A DNA stretch of 64,000 nucleotides from SIG672 sp045535095 (GCA_045535095.1 JAZSKY010000042.1:1-64000); one strand, 5' to 3'. Shown: positions 1 through 8,020, counted from the stretch's first letter. Numbers and translations: made by a program. Notes: generated by a model from the sequence alone, not told the origin.

Positions 1-131
1 TTCGATATGATATAAATCCCTCGTTTGCGCAGCAAACATATCGAGTGCGCAGCACATATCGAACGCCGTAGGCGTATATCGAAAATCCCGTAAGGGATTT
101 ATATCGATGCGGGAACTGTCCGTTAAGGACA
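1..131. repeat. Array of short hairpins with ATATCGA spacers
   Basis: Five small perfect hairpins lie in a row: 23-37 (GTTTGC/GCAAAC), 45-55 (GTGC/GCAC), 63-75 (ACGCC/GGCGT), 83-100 (AAATCCC/GGGATTT) and 117-131 (TGTCC/GGACA). The first four are separated by the spacer ATATCGA or a near copy, while the arms differ from hairpin to hairpin. Each loop is 3-5 nt. This is a modular structure seen directly in the sequence, and similar hairpin strings are scattered in intergenic DNA of Clostridia. It lies downstream of the last phage gene in the window. No function is assigned. The array may continue left of the window. Confidence 0.75.
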
Positions 132-168
132 TCACGCTAAGGTGTCTGTGGGAGTTTTTATTGTGTGA

Positions 169-534
169 TTACACTCTGTGAACCTCAACTATCCGGCTCG
201 ACTCCGAGCCGCACATAAGACATATATCGTTTATTAAAAGATCGTATATCTCCTTGTAGCGATCCTTGTCGGGGGACAGTACCATTGCAACGTAAGTTGC
301 GGCAGCTGTCGCAAAATCAGATCCGTAGGCAAAGGTATCGTTAAGTCCGTATCCCGAAAAGGAGGCAGGCTTTACCGAGTTTGCCTCACAGTAAAGAAGG
401 TAGAGTCTCTTTACCGAAAAGGTCCAGTTTTTGAGTATTTCGAGCGCACCCATCTTGCATGCGGCCCAGTCGCTGTCGGTATCCTTTTTTGATACCATTG
501 CAAGTGAGGCGAGAACTATTTCGCTAAAGGTCAT
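169..534 (-). CDS. Phage head-tail connector-like protein
   Basis: This 121-aa protein of unrecognised family is the last gene of the leftward phage head module. Its start overlaps the stop of the coat gene by 4 nt (ATGA), which implies translational coupling. Size, helical character and position directly after the coat gene fit a head-completion or connector adaptor. That role is inferred from gene order only, because no diagnostic motif is visible. It contains scattered Cys and aromatic residues, with no signal peptide or membrane segment. Confidence 0.45.
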   Translation of the reverse strand: MTFSEIVLASLAMVSKKDTDSDWAACKMGALEILKNWTFSVKRLYLLYCEANSVKPASFSGYGLNDTFAYGSDFATAAATYVAMVLSPDKDRYKEIYDLLINDICLMCGSESSRIVEVHRV

Positions 535-1355
535 GCGCTCTGCTCGGGTGCGAACTCCGCAACGATTATCTCGTTCGGATAAACGATCTGACCGCCGTAG
601 TAGTAAAGTCCCTTTACTGCGTCCGCAAAGAGATTTTCAGGGCGGTACGCTTCTATAGACTTGATCTGCTCAACGAAGGTGATGGCGCGCTTAGTACGTG
701 CATAGCACTTGAACGTGCCGTCCTCAAAGTAAACGTTGTTCGATACGTAAACGTCGAATCCGATAAGCGAGCCGATGTATCCGTTGAACATAGCCTCCTC
801 GTTGTTGGTAAGGTGGGTGATGTTAGCCTTGAGTATGATCGAAGCGATCTCAGGGCTAACCTCCAGAACGGTCTGAGTGTTGCTGTTCACACCGTTTTTG
901 AGCATCGTCTCTCTGAGAGAGATGATCGCATCTATAATGTTTTCGGGGTTTACCGTCTTAGGACCGGTATAGATCTCAGCGTTGTCAAAAAGACCGAATA
1001 CGTGTCTGTCGGCATCGTTTGCAAGCGCATTTGCCGCCTGCTTCATTGCCGACTGCATGATCTTGGGGTTGGACTGCGTCAAATCGATATCGTCGATCTG
1101 GAAGTTAAAGCCTTTTGCCATCGTCGGGCAAATTATGATTCCGCTGTCGCTGAGAACCTCGGGAGAGGTGATAGGTGCGTTCTTTACGTAATCGAAGAGC
1201 TTGACCGGGTTGATAGAACAGACTTTTACACAATCCGCATGATCAAAGTCCTTCTCGAAATCTCTGCTGCAGTTACGTACGGCAACGTACTCCTGCTCGA
1301 GCGAATTAAGAAGCGTCTCGCTCCAGACGGTCTGAATAAAGTTTCTTATTGACAT
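531..1355 (-). CDS. Phage major capsid protein, P22 coat-like
   Basis: Likely major capsid subunit of the prophage, 274 aa. The N-terminus (Q-T-V-W-S-E-T-L near residues 9-16), followed by a segment on targets at a fixed spacing and the region around GFNFQIDDIDLTQ (about residues 94-106), resembles the P22 coat family, in which an early beta strand precedes a helix rich in Ala and Asn with a D-R-H-V-F pattern. It is shorter than P22 coat (about 430 aa), so the inserted domain of P22 is probably absent. A ribosome site (AAAGGAA in sense orientation) lies just upstream of the ATG at 1355. It follows the scaffold-like gene by 28 nt and overlaps the next gene. The role is supported by order: terminase, portal, scaffold, coat. 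Confidence 0.72.
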   Translation of the reverse strand: MSIRNFIQTVWSETLLNSLEQEYVAVRNCSRDFEKDFDHADCVKVCSINPVKLFDYVKNAPITSPEVLSDSGIIICPTMAKGFNFQIDDIDLTQSNPKIMQSAMKQAANALANDADRHVFGLFDNAEIYTGPKTVNPENIIDAIISLRETMLKNGVNSNTQTVLEVSPEIASIILKANITHLTNNEEAMFNGYIGSLIGFDVYVSNNVYFEDGTFKCYARTKRAITFVEQIKSIEAYRPENLFADAVKGLYYYGGQIVYPNEIIVAEFAPEQSA

Positions 1356-1383
1356 TTAAAAATTCCTTTCTTTGTGTGTGATT

Positions 1384-1782
1384 TTAAGTGTTTGAGAGGG
1401 TCTTCATTATCTGTTTGTAATGCCTTCTCACCTGCAAAGGGGACATAGCTCTTATCTGTTCTATTGAAAGAGCCTCGCCAAAGTTGTCCGAATTTATGAG
1501 AGGACCGCTCGAGCGGCCCGAGTTTTCGCGGTTCTTGATCTCTGCGGCAATAGCGGCAAGATGCTTTCTGCGCTCGTACACTGCGTATAGCGCAAAAAGG
1601 GGTATCCCCTTTTCTTCTGCTTCCTCCCTCACCGAATCGGGGATAGAATCGGCGGAAACGTCGGGAAAAAGCTCGCTGAATATAAGCGACTCTGAATCCT
1701 TTTTTTCGCGCTCTGCGATAAGCGCGGTAAGACGAGCTATCTCGTCAATATATTCCTGAACGCTTTTTTCGTTCTCACTCAT
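1384..1782 (-). CDS. Probable phage scaffolding/assembly protein
   Basis: A 132-aa acidic, helical protein between portal and coat genes, the usual place of a scaffold. The N-terminal 30 residues are a heptad-like coiled coil (LTALIAEREKK) and the C-terminus is basic (HYKQIMK). A basic C-terminal tail that binds coat is typical of phage scaffolds, so the role is inferred from position and charge layout rather than from family recognition. Its ATG overlaps the portal stop by 4 nt. No membrane segment or catalytic motif is seen. Confidence 0.5.
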   Translation of the reverse strand: MSENEKSVQEYIDEIARLTALIAEREKKDSESLIFSELFPDVSADSIPDSVREEAEEKGIPLFALYAVYERRKHLAAIAAEIKNRENSGRSSGPLINSDNFGEALSIEQIRAMSPLQVRRHYKQIMKTLSNT

Positions 1783-3356
1783 TTGTTTTCTCCTTCCTGT
1801 GCATCTGATAAGGTTGCCTCGCGAGTTACGTAGTCCGTCTCTCTTGCGCGCGCCATAAGCTCGTTTTTTCTCGTTACTATTCCGTCGGGAATACGCTCAA
1901 GATACTCGATAAAGCTTATGTGACCCGATTTTAAGAGCGTGTCGAGGGTGTTTATAAGAAGACTCTGCGAGAATCTTCTGCTTGCGCCTGTGTCGATTAC
2001 CGCATCAATAAGCTCGCCCTCAAAAAGAGAGAAGTTTATCGTTGTGCAGATGCTCTCGGACGGTGTTGCGAGAATGACGGGACGCTCGGGCGCCCAGTAT
2101 TCGCGCAGAAGCTCGAGACGTATGAGAGAAAGCTGCTTCATAGCGCGAACGAAATTCGAGCGTATGCCGTCAAGAGATACCTCTGACATCTCGCGGAGTG
2201 CGAGGATCGCGCTCGTGTTAGTCGGCTCGGTCTCGCCAAGCACTACGTCATTTGCGCCGGTAAGATGCTTCGTGTTGTCAATAACCGACTGTATTATTTC
2301 CAGGAAATTGTCCTGCATCTCACCTACACCGACCGTGGTTGCAACGCCTGAAACGTCTCCACCGCTCATAACGCCGATAGCCTCACCGACCTCGTTGGAC
2401 CACTCGGGAATAAGGCGCTTGTCGTAGATGACCTTTGAAAATGCGGTGTCGATCATGTGCTTCATCATCATAGCGTAAGCCTTGTTTACATATTTCTGGT
2501 TCTGTATCAGCTCGGTGATCGGAGACGATCCGAAGAAGCTGTTTTTCACCTTGTCCCAAACGAAGGAAACGATAGGATAAAGCCTCATTTTCGTCTTGCA
2601 CGAGCAGATAACTACGTTTTTGACCGACTTTTCCCATACGACAAAGCCGTCCTCATCGCGCGAGAATTTGATAAGATAGGTCGCCTTTTCGCAGTCGGCG
2701 TCCTCTATTTCCTTGGAGGCGTATTCGCCTGCGAGTGACTCGGTATCGTCGTCAGAAACGATCTTCTGGATTTCCTCCTTGCTAAGCCCCTTGCTTTTCG
2801 CCTCAGCACGAAGCTTGTTTACTCCGGTGCGTCCCGAAAGGATAACGTAGTCCTGTGCCTGAATGTCGTCAAGGTTTGCATCTGCAACGAAGACGTTCGT
2901 TGAATCTACCGTTTCGGTCTTGACGTCTCCGACGTATCCGTTTGCCCCGAGGACGCTCTCGTCCCAGTAGCAGTAGAAAATACCGTTTCCCGAAAGGACC
3001 GCATCTGTAAGCGCGTCGCGAAGCAGACTGTCGATGTTGTCAACGTCCCAGCTGTAAGCGGTCATTCGATTTAAAAGGTCGAGCATATCGGTAACCTTCT
3101 TCTTTCTCGGAGAAAGGTCGCTGTAAGGGAGACTTCTGTTTACGTAGCGTACCGAAAGCTTGTAATAAAGCACAGCGCTGACGAGATAATTCGTGATACG
3201 CTTGACTATGTTGAAAACGGGTGTGGGCAGACCCTCAGTAGAGCCCTGTGACCACTGGTCGCCGCGGAAGAATTTTTCGTTTTCGTCAACGCGACGATAG
3301 AGTCCGATAGAGCGCTTATGGCTCTTTCCGTTTTCGTACTGACGCCATGCGTCCAC
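1779..3356 (-). CDS. Phage portal protein, P22-like
   Basis: Dodecameric portal subunit through which DNA enters the capsid, 525 aa as called. An N-terminal region with F-F-R-G-D-Q-W and T-P-V-F-N-I-V-K (about residues 28-52) is characteristic of P22-type portals, followed by a long helical stem and an alpha-rich C-terminus. The GTG at 3356 has almost no ribosome site. The reading frame stays open a further 12 codons upstream to about 3392, where GAGGTG precedes a possible ATT start, so the real N-terminus may be longer by about 10 residues. It lies 51 nt downstream of a small membrane protein gene and is coupled to the scaffold-like gene. Confidence 0.82.
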   Translation of the reverse strand: MDAWRQYENGKSHKRSIGLYRRVDENEKFFRGDQWSQGSTEGLPTPVFNIVKRITNYLVSAVLYYKLSVRYVNRSLPYSDLSPRKKKVTDMLDLLNRMTAYSWDVDNIDSLLRDALTDAVLSGNGIFYCYWDESVLGANGYVGDVKTETVDSTNVFVADANLDDIQAQDYVILSGRTGVNKLRAEAKSKGLSKEEIQKIVSDDDTESLAGEYASKEIEDADCEKATYLIKFSRDEDGFVVWEKSVKNVVICSCKTKMRLYPIVSFVWDKVKNSFFGSSPITELIQNQKYVNKAYAMMMKHMIDTAFSKVIYDKRLIPEWSNEVGEAIGVMSGGDVSGVATTVGVGEMQDNFLEIIQSVIDNTKHLTGANDVVLGETEPTNTSAILALREMSEVSLDGIRSNFVRAMKQLSLIRLELLREYWAPERPVILATPSESICTTINFSLFEGELIDAVIDTGASRRFSQSLLINTLDTLLKSGHISFIEYLERIPDGIVTRKNELMARARETDYVTREATLSDAQEGENK

Positions 3357-3407
3357 TACGCTTTTGTTCTTTTCTGATCTAAAAATAACTGTTCACCTCA
3401 CTTTTGT

Positions 3408-3590
3408 TTAATCGTATCTTATAAGATCAATAAAACGGTTTTGGTTTCCGCCGCGATCCTTTTTGCTCTTTGATGCTTGTCCGCGACGGTGAAAAATAAC
3501 AAGATGAGCAATTACGTTGCCGATAAACGAGGAGAGACCTCCTGCGAAAAATACGGCAAAAATTAGAGAAAATATTGTAAATGTGGTCAT
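3408..3590 (-). CDS. Small single-span membrane protein in phage module
   Basis: A 60-aa protein with one hydrophobic helix (about residues 4-32) and a strongly basic, polar C-terminus. The ATG at 3590 is preferred over an upstream in-frame start because AAAGGAAA lies about 10 nt before it and the residues upstream are arginine-rich and non-conserved looking. It sits between the large terminase and the portal genes, where many phages carry short accessory proteins. No family is recognised, and a holin-like role cannot be argued from one helix alone. Confidence 0.5.
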   Translation of the reverse strand: MTTFTIFSLIFAVFFAGGLSSFIGNVIAHLVIFHRRGQASKSKKDRGGNQNRFIDLIRYD

Positions 3591-3674
3591 AAGGCTTATT
3601 TCCTTTCTCCTCCTGGACCTCTCGCTTCCTTTTTGCGCGCAGCCGATACGGCGCATAAACAGAAAGCGAAAATA

Positions 3675-5039
3675 TTAAAAACGCAGGAGAGTCTTTGCGA
3701 GTGACTCCGTCTTCTTTTTAGAAAAGAAGGAATCGTATAGCGCCTGAGCGCCGCCTTGCGGCTCTTCTGTGGGTAAAAACGCCATAACGCCGTACCTCAG
3801 TGCTTCGGGGAGGTGTGTGATCGAATGCGGCTCGCCCGAAGCGTCCTCTGGGTTTCTCCTGTCGTGAAGCAGTGCAGGTAAGCACCGTATAAGCTCGGTT
3901 GCATTCTGGAATATCGAGAGCCTCGGTGACGAAGATCCGTCACCCGAGAGAAGCTCTCTCAGATAGCGCCACCCGATCACACGTCGGTTGTCTGCCTTGA
4001 TAAGAGGGGGCAGAGAAGGGACAGAGCTCATAATTTCCACTCCGCTGAGTCCCGAGTCCTGCCGCCTGTTCCATAGGTCGGGGGAAGCAACTATAAATTC
4101 GGTGCTTTTGTCGCAGTGCGCGGCTGTGATCTCGGCGGCCTTTGATAGAGTGAGACCGCTGACAGCAAGCTCTCTTTCAACGAAAATGTTTCCGGAGTTG
4201 TCCGAGGATAACCAGACGACGGCAAGCATATCGAAGCCGTAGTCGAGCGCCGCCCAGCGCCGCGCGCAGCTTGTAGTGTCAAAGGGAGGTATAACGTGCT
4301 TCTCCCTTGAAAATTCCGAAAAGAACTGTCCTTCAAAGATGTCCCAGTTACCGCAAAGCCACGCCTCGCGCAGACCGTCGGGGAGACTTTCGAGCCCTCG
4401 CAGGTAATCCGGATCGGAGTTTACCAAAACGTGATTGTCATATACCTTAGCCGGTATGAAGCTGTAATCCGCCGGATCTTCGTTTGAGTTAAAGCATCTG
4501 TCTATGAAAAGTCTTTTCACCCAGGCGTGACCAACACCACCGGGATTGCAGGTCAGATACATTCTTTTCGGGTTTGAGTTTGGACCTCTCAGGCAAGCCT
4601 TGAGAGTTGAAAATTGATATTCGGTAAGCTGAGTCGCCTCGTCGATCGCGATAACGTCGTATTCCTGACCCTGATAGCGCAGTACGTCGCGCTCGCTGTC
4701 CATATATCCGAGAGTGATGCGGCTGCCGTTCGGAAAATCAAAGACGTGCTTTGACTCCGAGTAGGATGCTATCTCGGAAAGCTCGGAGAGCATAGGGAGA
4801 ATATGATTTTCGCGAAGCTCTGCAAGAGTTCTTCGTATAATAAGAACGCGAAGAGAAGGGTAATGCAGAGCCATCAGAATAAGCTTTCTGCGAAGCGCCC
4901 ACGATTTTCCGCCGCCACGCGCACCTCCGTAAGCAGTGTAACGGGTACGCGAGTCAAAGAAGAGCTGCTGACGCTCGCTCGGTCTGCCGGAAAGACGTAT
5001 CTCTGTGGCAGACGTGAGTTTTTTTCTTTTAGATGCCAT
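3675..5039 (-). CDS. Phage terminase large subunit (terL)
   Basis: DNA-packaging motor and headful nuclease, 454 aa. The N-terminal ATPase has a Walker A GGARGGGKS (about residues 38-46), an arginine-rich strand (LIIRRT) and Walker B VIAIDEA (about 131-137). A coupling motif of the type TCNPGG follows near residue 163. The C-terminal RNase H-like nuclease begins at RWAALDYGFD, whose Asp is the first metal ligand, and a second acid (SPDLWNRR) follows. Length is normal for the family. The gene overlaps the end of the small terminase gene by 11 nt. It belongs to the leftward packaging cluster. Confidence 0.92.
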   Translation of the reverse strand: MASKRKKLTSATEIRLSGRPSERQQLFFDSRTRYTAYGGARGGGKSWALRRKLILMALHYPSLRVLIIRRTLAELRENHILPMLSELSEIASYSESKHVFDFPNGSRITLGYMDSERDVLRYQGQEYDVIAIDEATQLTEYQFSTLKACLRGPNSNPKRMYLTCNPGGVGHAWVKRLFIDRCFNSNEDPADYSFIPAKVYDNHVLVNSDPDYLRGLESLPDGLREAWLCGNWDIFEGQFFSEFSREKHVIPPFDTTSCARRWAALDYGFDMLAVVWLSSDNSGNIFVERELAVSGLTLSKAAEITAAHCDKSTEFIVASPDLWNRRQDSGLSGVEIMSSVPSLPPLIKADNRRVIGWRYLRELLSGDGSSSPRLSIFQNATELIRCLPALLHDRRNPEDASGEPHSITHLPEALRYGVMAFLPTEEPQGGAQALYDSFFSKKKTESLAKTLLRF

Positions 5040-5385
5040 CGGACGACGGGTCGTGCTCGCAGATAATTCTTACCGTATCGCGTCCTTCGCCGCTCATAAG
5101 ATTGTTGAAATCGGTGATGAAGGACATATTAGCCGCAGAGTTGGGGAACTTCGTGTTGAGTGCCTCGTCGATAAAGGTTGACTGCGCAATGTCAAACATA
5201 AGGGGGAAGGCGTCCTTGAGACGTGCGAAATCAGTGCGCGAAATCGAACAGAAGCGGCAGAAGCCTGCGGCGTTGGGAAGGCGACGCGCCTTCTCGTTTG
5301 TGCAGTGCTTGACGTACGATTTGAGTTTTCTTTTAAAAACCGCCTCGCTGTCAAAAACTGCAGACTCTTTTGTAAGTTCGGTCAT
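5029..5385 (-). CDS. Phage terminase small subunit-like (terS)
   Basis: Likely DNA-recognition subunit of the packaging motor, 118 aa. The ATG at 5385 is chosen because AGAAAGGAG lies 7 nt upstream; a longer in-frame extension to 5466 has no ribosome site. The middle part (FCRFCSISRTDFARLK, about residues 41-56) looks like a helix-turn-helix, as in small terminases, and a C-terminal acidic tail follows. It is the first gene of the packaging cassette and overlaps terL. No integrase or lysogeny gene lies between it and rarA, so this is one margin of the phage module. Confidence 0.68.
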   Translation of the reverse strand: MTELTKESAVFDSEAVFKRKLKSYVKHCTNEKARRLPNAAGFCRFCSISRTDFARLKDAFPLMFDIAQSTFIDEALNTKFPNSAANMSFITDFNNLMSGEGRDTVRIICEHDPSSDGI

Positions 5386-5524
5386 TTCCGTACTCCTTTC
5401 TGAAATAAGATATAACTTTGCTGTCTTTCGGCTGCAAATTAAGGATAATACAAAAGGCAGGCGCAAAACATAGCAAAAAATAGCAAAGAGTATTAAAAAC
5501 AGAACATTTGTTCTTTTCCAACTG

Positions 5525-5553
5525 TTGACAAATCAAGAATTATATGCTATAAT
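5525..5553 (+). promoter_or_regulatory. Sigma-A type promoter for rarA
   Basis: TTGACA (5525-5530), 17-bp spacer, TATAAT (5548-5553): a perfect vegetative consensus. Transcription would begin near 5560, giving rarA a leader of about 270 nt that contains the whole hairpin repeat. Confidence 0.8.
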
Positions 5554-5616
5554 AAATTATCTTTGTGCCCAAACGCCTTACTTAAAGCTTTTGAACACCT
5601 AACAACCTTTTTAATT

Positions 5617-5820
5617 AAAGTTTTTGGGAAAGTTTGAAAACCCTTTTTCCAAAAAGGGTTTTCAAGTAAAGTTTTTGGGAAAGTTTGAAAACCCTTTTTC
5701 CAAAAAGGATTTTCAAGTAAAGTTTTTGGAGATCCAAGAACCTTTTTACAAAAAGGTTCCTTGGTCGCCGAAGGCAAGTTTTTGAAAGGGCGAGGAAAAC
5801 TTTTTTTCAAAAAGTTTTCC
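5617..5820 (+). repeat. Tandem 51-bp repeats forming strong hairpins in the rarA leader
   Basis: Two nearly identical 51-bp units begin at 5617 and 5668, and a diverged third begins at 5719. Each of the first two holds a 13-bp stem of the form GAAAACCCTTTTT/AAAAAGGGTTTTC with a 2-nt loop (second copy with one mismatch). The third unit forms AGAACCTTTTT/AAAAAGGTTCC, and a fourth hairpin (GGAAAACTTTTT/AAAAAGTTTTCC) ends just before the rarA start. No T-tract follows the stems, so they are not simple terminators. Similar AAAGTTTTTGG elements recur in Clostridia. Confidence 0.85.
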
Positions 5821-5830
5821 CGATTAAAAA

Positions 5831-7078
5831 ATGAATTATCAGAAAAGACCGCTTGCGGAGATGATGCGCCCCGAGAGCTTTGACGATATGGTCGGGCAGG
5901 AGCATCTTTTCGGGAAAAACGGAGTCATACGCAAGATGACCTCTGGCGGATACCTCCCCAATATGATATTCTTCGGACCTCCCGGTACGGGCAAGACCAC
6001 CGCGGCAAGTATCCTTGCAGCATCTACCGATATGACTATACATAAGCTCAACGCCACCACCGCGTCGCTTGCCGATGTCAAGGAGGTGTGCGCGCAGACC
6101 TCCTCGGTGTTCGCAACGAACGGAATCCTTCTGTACCTCGACGAGATACAGTATTTCAATAAAAAGCAGCAACAGTCTCTGCTCGAATATATCGAGGACG
6201 GACGAATCACGCTTATCGCATCGACCACCGAGAATCCCTATATGTACGTCTATAACGCGATAATCTCTCGCTCGGCGGTGTTTGAATTTAAAAGTGTCAA
6301 GGCAAAGGATATAGTCCCTGCGCTCCGTAAGGCGCTCGGAAAGCTCTGTGAGGAGTATTCTGTAACGAAAAAGGCAAGCGACGAAACGCTCGAGGCTGTC
6401 GCATCGGCGGCGGCAGGCGACGTCAGACGCTCACTCAACCTGCTTGAAAACTGCTTCTTTGCGTCCGAGGACGAGATAAGCGTTGATATTCTCTCGTCGG
6501 TAAACTCGACGACAGTCGGAAATTTCGATAAGGACGGAACGGTTCATTACGATCTTCTGTCGGCGCTTCAGAAATCAATTCGCGGCTCCGATCCCGATGC
6601 TACCGTCTTTTACCTTGCAAGACTCCTTGACGGAGGCGACCTTCTCGGTGCGTGCAGAAGGCTTCAGGTCATCGCGTCCGAGGATATAGGACTCGCATAT
6701 CCGATCGCGGCGGCAATCACCGATTCGTGCGTGAACAGTGCGCTTAGACTCGGACTCCCCGAGGCGTCGATACCGCTGTCGCACGCCGCGCTTCTCCTTG
6801 CGACCGCGCCTAAGTCGAATAGCGCACATATCGCTTACGAGGCGGCACTTGCAGACGTGAGAGCAGGCAAGGGAAGAGAATTTCCTAAAATATTCAGACA
6901 GGTAAACGGCTTTGACGGATATAAATATCCGCACGACTACCCCGATCACTACGTAAGTCAAAAATATCTTCCCGACGATCTTAAAGACGCAAGGTACTTC
7001 GAGTACGGCGTAAGCAAAAACGAGATCGCGGCAAGAGATTATTGGAATAATATTAAAAAGAAGAACGGAGAAAACTGA
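5831..7078 (+). CDS. rarA: Replication-associated recombination protein A (MgsA/RarA)
   Basis: AAA+ ATPase of the clamp-loader clade that acts at stalled replication forks, 415 aa. Visible are Walker A GPPGTGKTT (residues 49-57), Walker B-like LYLDEI (101-106), sensor 1 ASTTENP (130-136) and an arginine-finger region ISRS (about 145-148). The C-terminal part carries the MgsA tetramerisation region (DGGDLLGACRRLQVIASEDIG-like). Length matches the family. The N-terminal PLAEMMRP sequence supports the ATG at 5831, although no good ribosome site is visible; the strong leader hairpin ends only about 10 nt upstream and may limit translation. The next gene begins 1 nt after the stop. Confidence 0.95.
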   Translation: MNYQKRPLAEMMRPESFDDMVGQEHLFGKNGVIRKMTSGGYLPNMIFFGPPGTGKTTAASILAASTDMTIHKLNATTASLADVKEVCAQTSSVFATNGILLYLDEIQYFNKKQQQSLLEYIEDGRITLIASTTENPYMYVYNAIISRSAVFEFKSVKAKDIVPALRKALGKLCEEYSVTKKASDETLEAVASAAAGDVRRSLNLLENCFFASEDEISVDILSSVNSTTVGNFDKDGTVHYDLLSALQKSIRGSDPDATVFYLARLLDGGDLLGACRRLQVIASEDIGLAYPIAAAITDSCVNSALRLGLPEASIPLSHAALLLATAPKSNSAHIAYEAALADVRAGKGREFPKIFRQVNGFDGYKYPHDYPDHYVSQKYLPDDLKDARYFEYGVSKNEIAARDYWNNIKKKNGEN

Positions 7079-7079
7079 A

Positions 7080-7982
7080 ATGGAAGAGAACAAGACAGTA
7101 TCCCCCGCAAAAGAAGAAAAAGTCAAGAAAAAACGCTTTAAGGAGGGCAGAAGAATAAAGACGATGCCTCCGATGAGCGTCTTTATGCCCTACGTTATGA
7201 AGCATAGAAACGATGCTTGTAACCTTATAAGCGATTCGTTTGACCTTGCCGCTATCGAGGACTACGTGTTCAAAAAGCGTTCCGAGGGACTTAAAAGCTT
7301 CGGTATTATGCACGTTATCATCGCGGCATACGTCAGAGCGCTCACCGAAAAGCCGGGCGTAAACCGCTTTATTCGCGGTCAGAAGGTGTGGGCGAGAAAT
7401 AATATTGAGGTAATGCTCACTATTAAAAAGGAAATGAAGCTCAATTCTCCCGATACGGTAATCAAGATCTATCCCGAGATCACCGATACCGCAGAGGATA
7501 TTTATAACAGAATAAACGAGCTTGTAGTTGAAAATAAGAAGGACGGCGAAAGCGACTTCGATAAGACGGCAAAGGCGCTCACCTCGATCCCCGGATTCGT
7601 TATCCGCTTCGTTGTGTGGCTGCTCAATGCGCTTGACTACTTCTCGCTCCTTCCGAGATTCTTAACTAAGGTCAGCCCCTTCCACGGCTCGATGTTCATA
7701 ACCTCGATGGGATCGCTCGGAATACCTCCAATTTATCACCATATATATAATTTCGGAAACGTTCCCGTTTTCGTGTCCTTCGGAGCAAAGCGTACCGAGT
7801 GCTATCTCGATAAGGACGGCACCGTCAAGGAAAGAAAGATGGTTGACCTCAAGATAGTAACCGACGAGAGAATCTGTGACGGATACTACTACGCGGCATT
7901 CCTCAAGACTATGAGAAACTATCTTAAGAATCCCGAGAAGCTTGACTTCGCACCCGAAACGATCATTCCCGATATAGACTGA
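7080..7982 (+). CDS. E2-like acyltransferase domain protein lacking lipoyl domain and catalytic His
   Basis: A 300-aa protein related to the catalytic domain of 2-oxo acid dehydrogenase E2 and chloramphenicol acetyltransferase. The N-terminus is lysine-rich (residues 1-30), and the acyltransferase fold runs from about residue 31 to the end, with the family motif region VTDERICDGYYYA at residues 260-272. In active E2 enzymes this motif is DHRxxDG; here the histidine is replaced by Glu263, while the Asp267-Gly268 pair remains. There is no lipoyl or E3-binding domain. A hydrophobic stretch (about 176-192) precedes a G-S-M-F-I-T-S-M-G-S-L-G strand that matches the E2 core. It directly follows rarA. 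Activity as an acyltransferase is doubtful. Confidence 0.75.
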   Translation: MEENKTVSPAKEEKVKKKRFKEGRRIKTMPPMSVFMPYVMKHRNDACNLISDSFDLAAIEDYVFKKRSEGLKSFGIMHVIIAAYVRALTEKPGVNRFIRGQKVWARNNIEVMLTIKKEMKLNSPDTVIKIYPEITDTAEDIYNRINELVVENKKDGESDFDKTAKALTSIPGFVIRFVVWLLNALDYFSLLPRFLTKVSPFHGSMFITSMGSLGIPPIYHHIYNFGNVPVFVSFGAKRTECYLDKDGTVKERKMVDLKIVTDERICDGYYYAAFLKTMRNYLKNPEKLDFAPETIIPDID

Positions 7983-7989
7983 ATAAAAG

Positions 7990-8020
7990 AGCGCGATACC
8001 TGCTCGGTATCGCGCTTTTA
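7990..8020 (+). terminator. Rho-independent terminator after the E2-like gene
   Basis: An 11-bp stem (AGCGCGATACC/GGTATCGCGCT) with loop TGCTC, followed by TTTTAATT, ends the rarA transcription unit. Confidence 0.85.

Larger units (their letters stand above)
5386..5830. other. Intergenic region: phage margin, promoter and rarA leader
   Basis: This 445-bp gap separates divergent genes. It contains an AT-rich part (5390-5520), a consensus forward promoter (5525-5553) and a tandem hairpin repeat (5617-5820). No attachment site duplicate or tRNA is seen. A leftward 87-codon frame at 5547-5810 is only the repeat read in frame. Confidence 0.75.

Noticed and set aside
1..5400. Prophage attachment site
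   Set aside because: I looked for a direct repeat or tRNA near 5400-5530 and saw none; the left side is outside the window.
5617..5770. Possible CRISPR array
   Set aside because: Repeats are direct 51-bp units without unique spacers, and no cas genes are near.
5547..5810. Leftward 87-codon frame with tandem N-P-F-W-K-K-G repeats
   Set aside because: It is the 51-bp hairpin repeat read in frame (51 is divisible by 3); no ribosome site, and it lies antisense to the rarA leader.
7053..7313. Short leftward frame over rarA/E2-like junction
   Set aside because: Shadow of the forward genes, no start signals.
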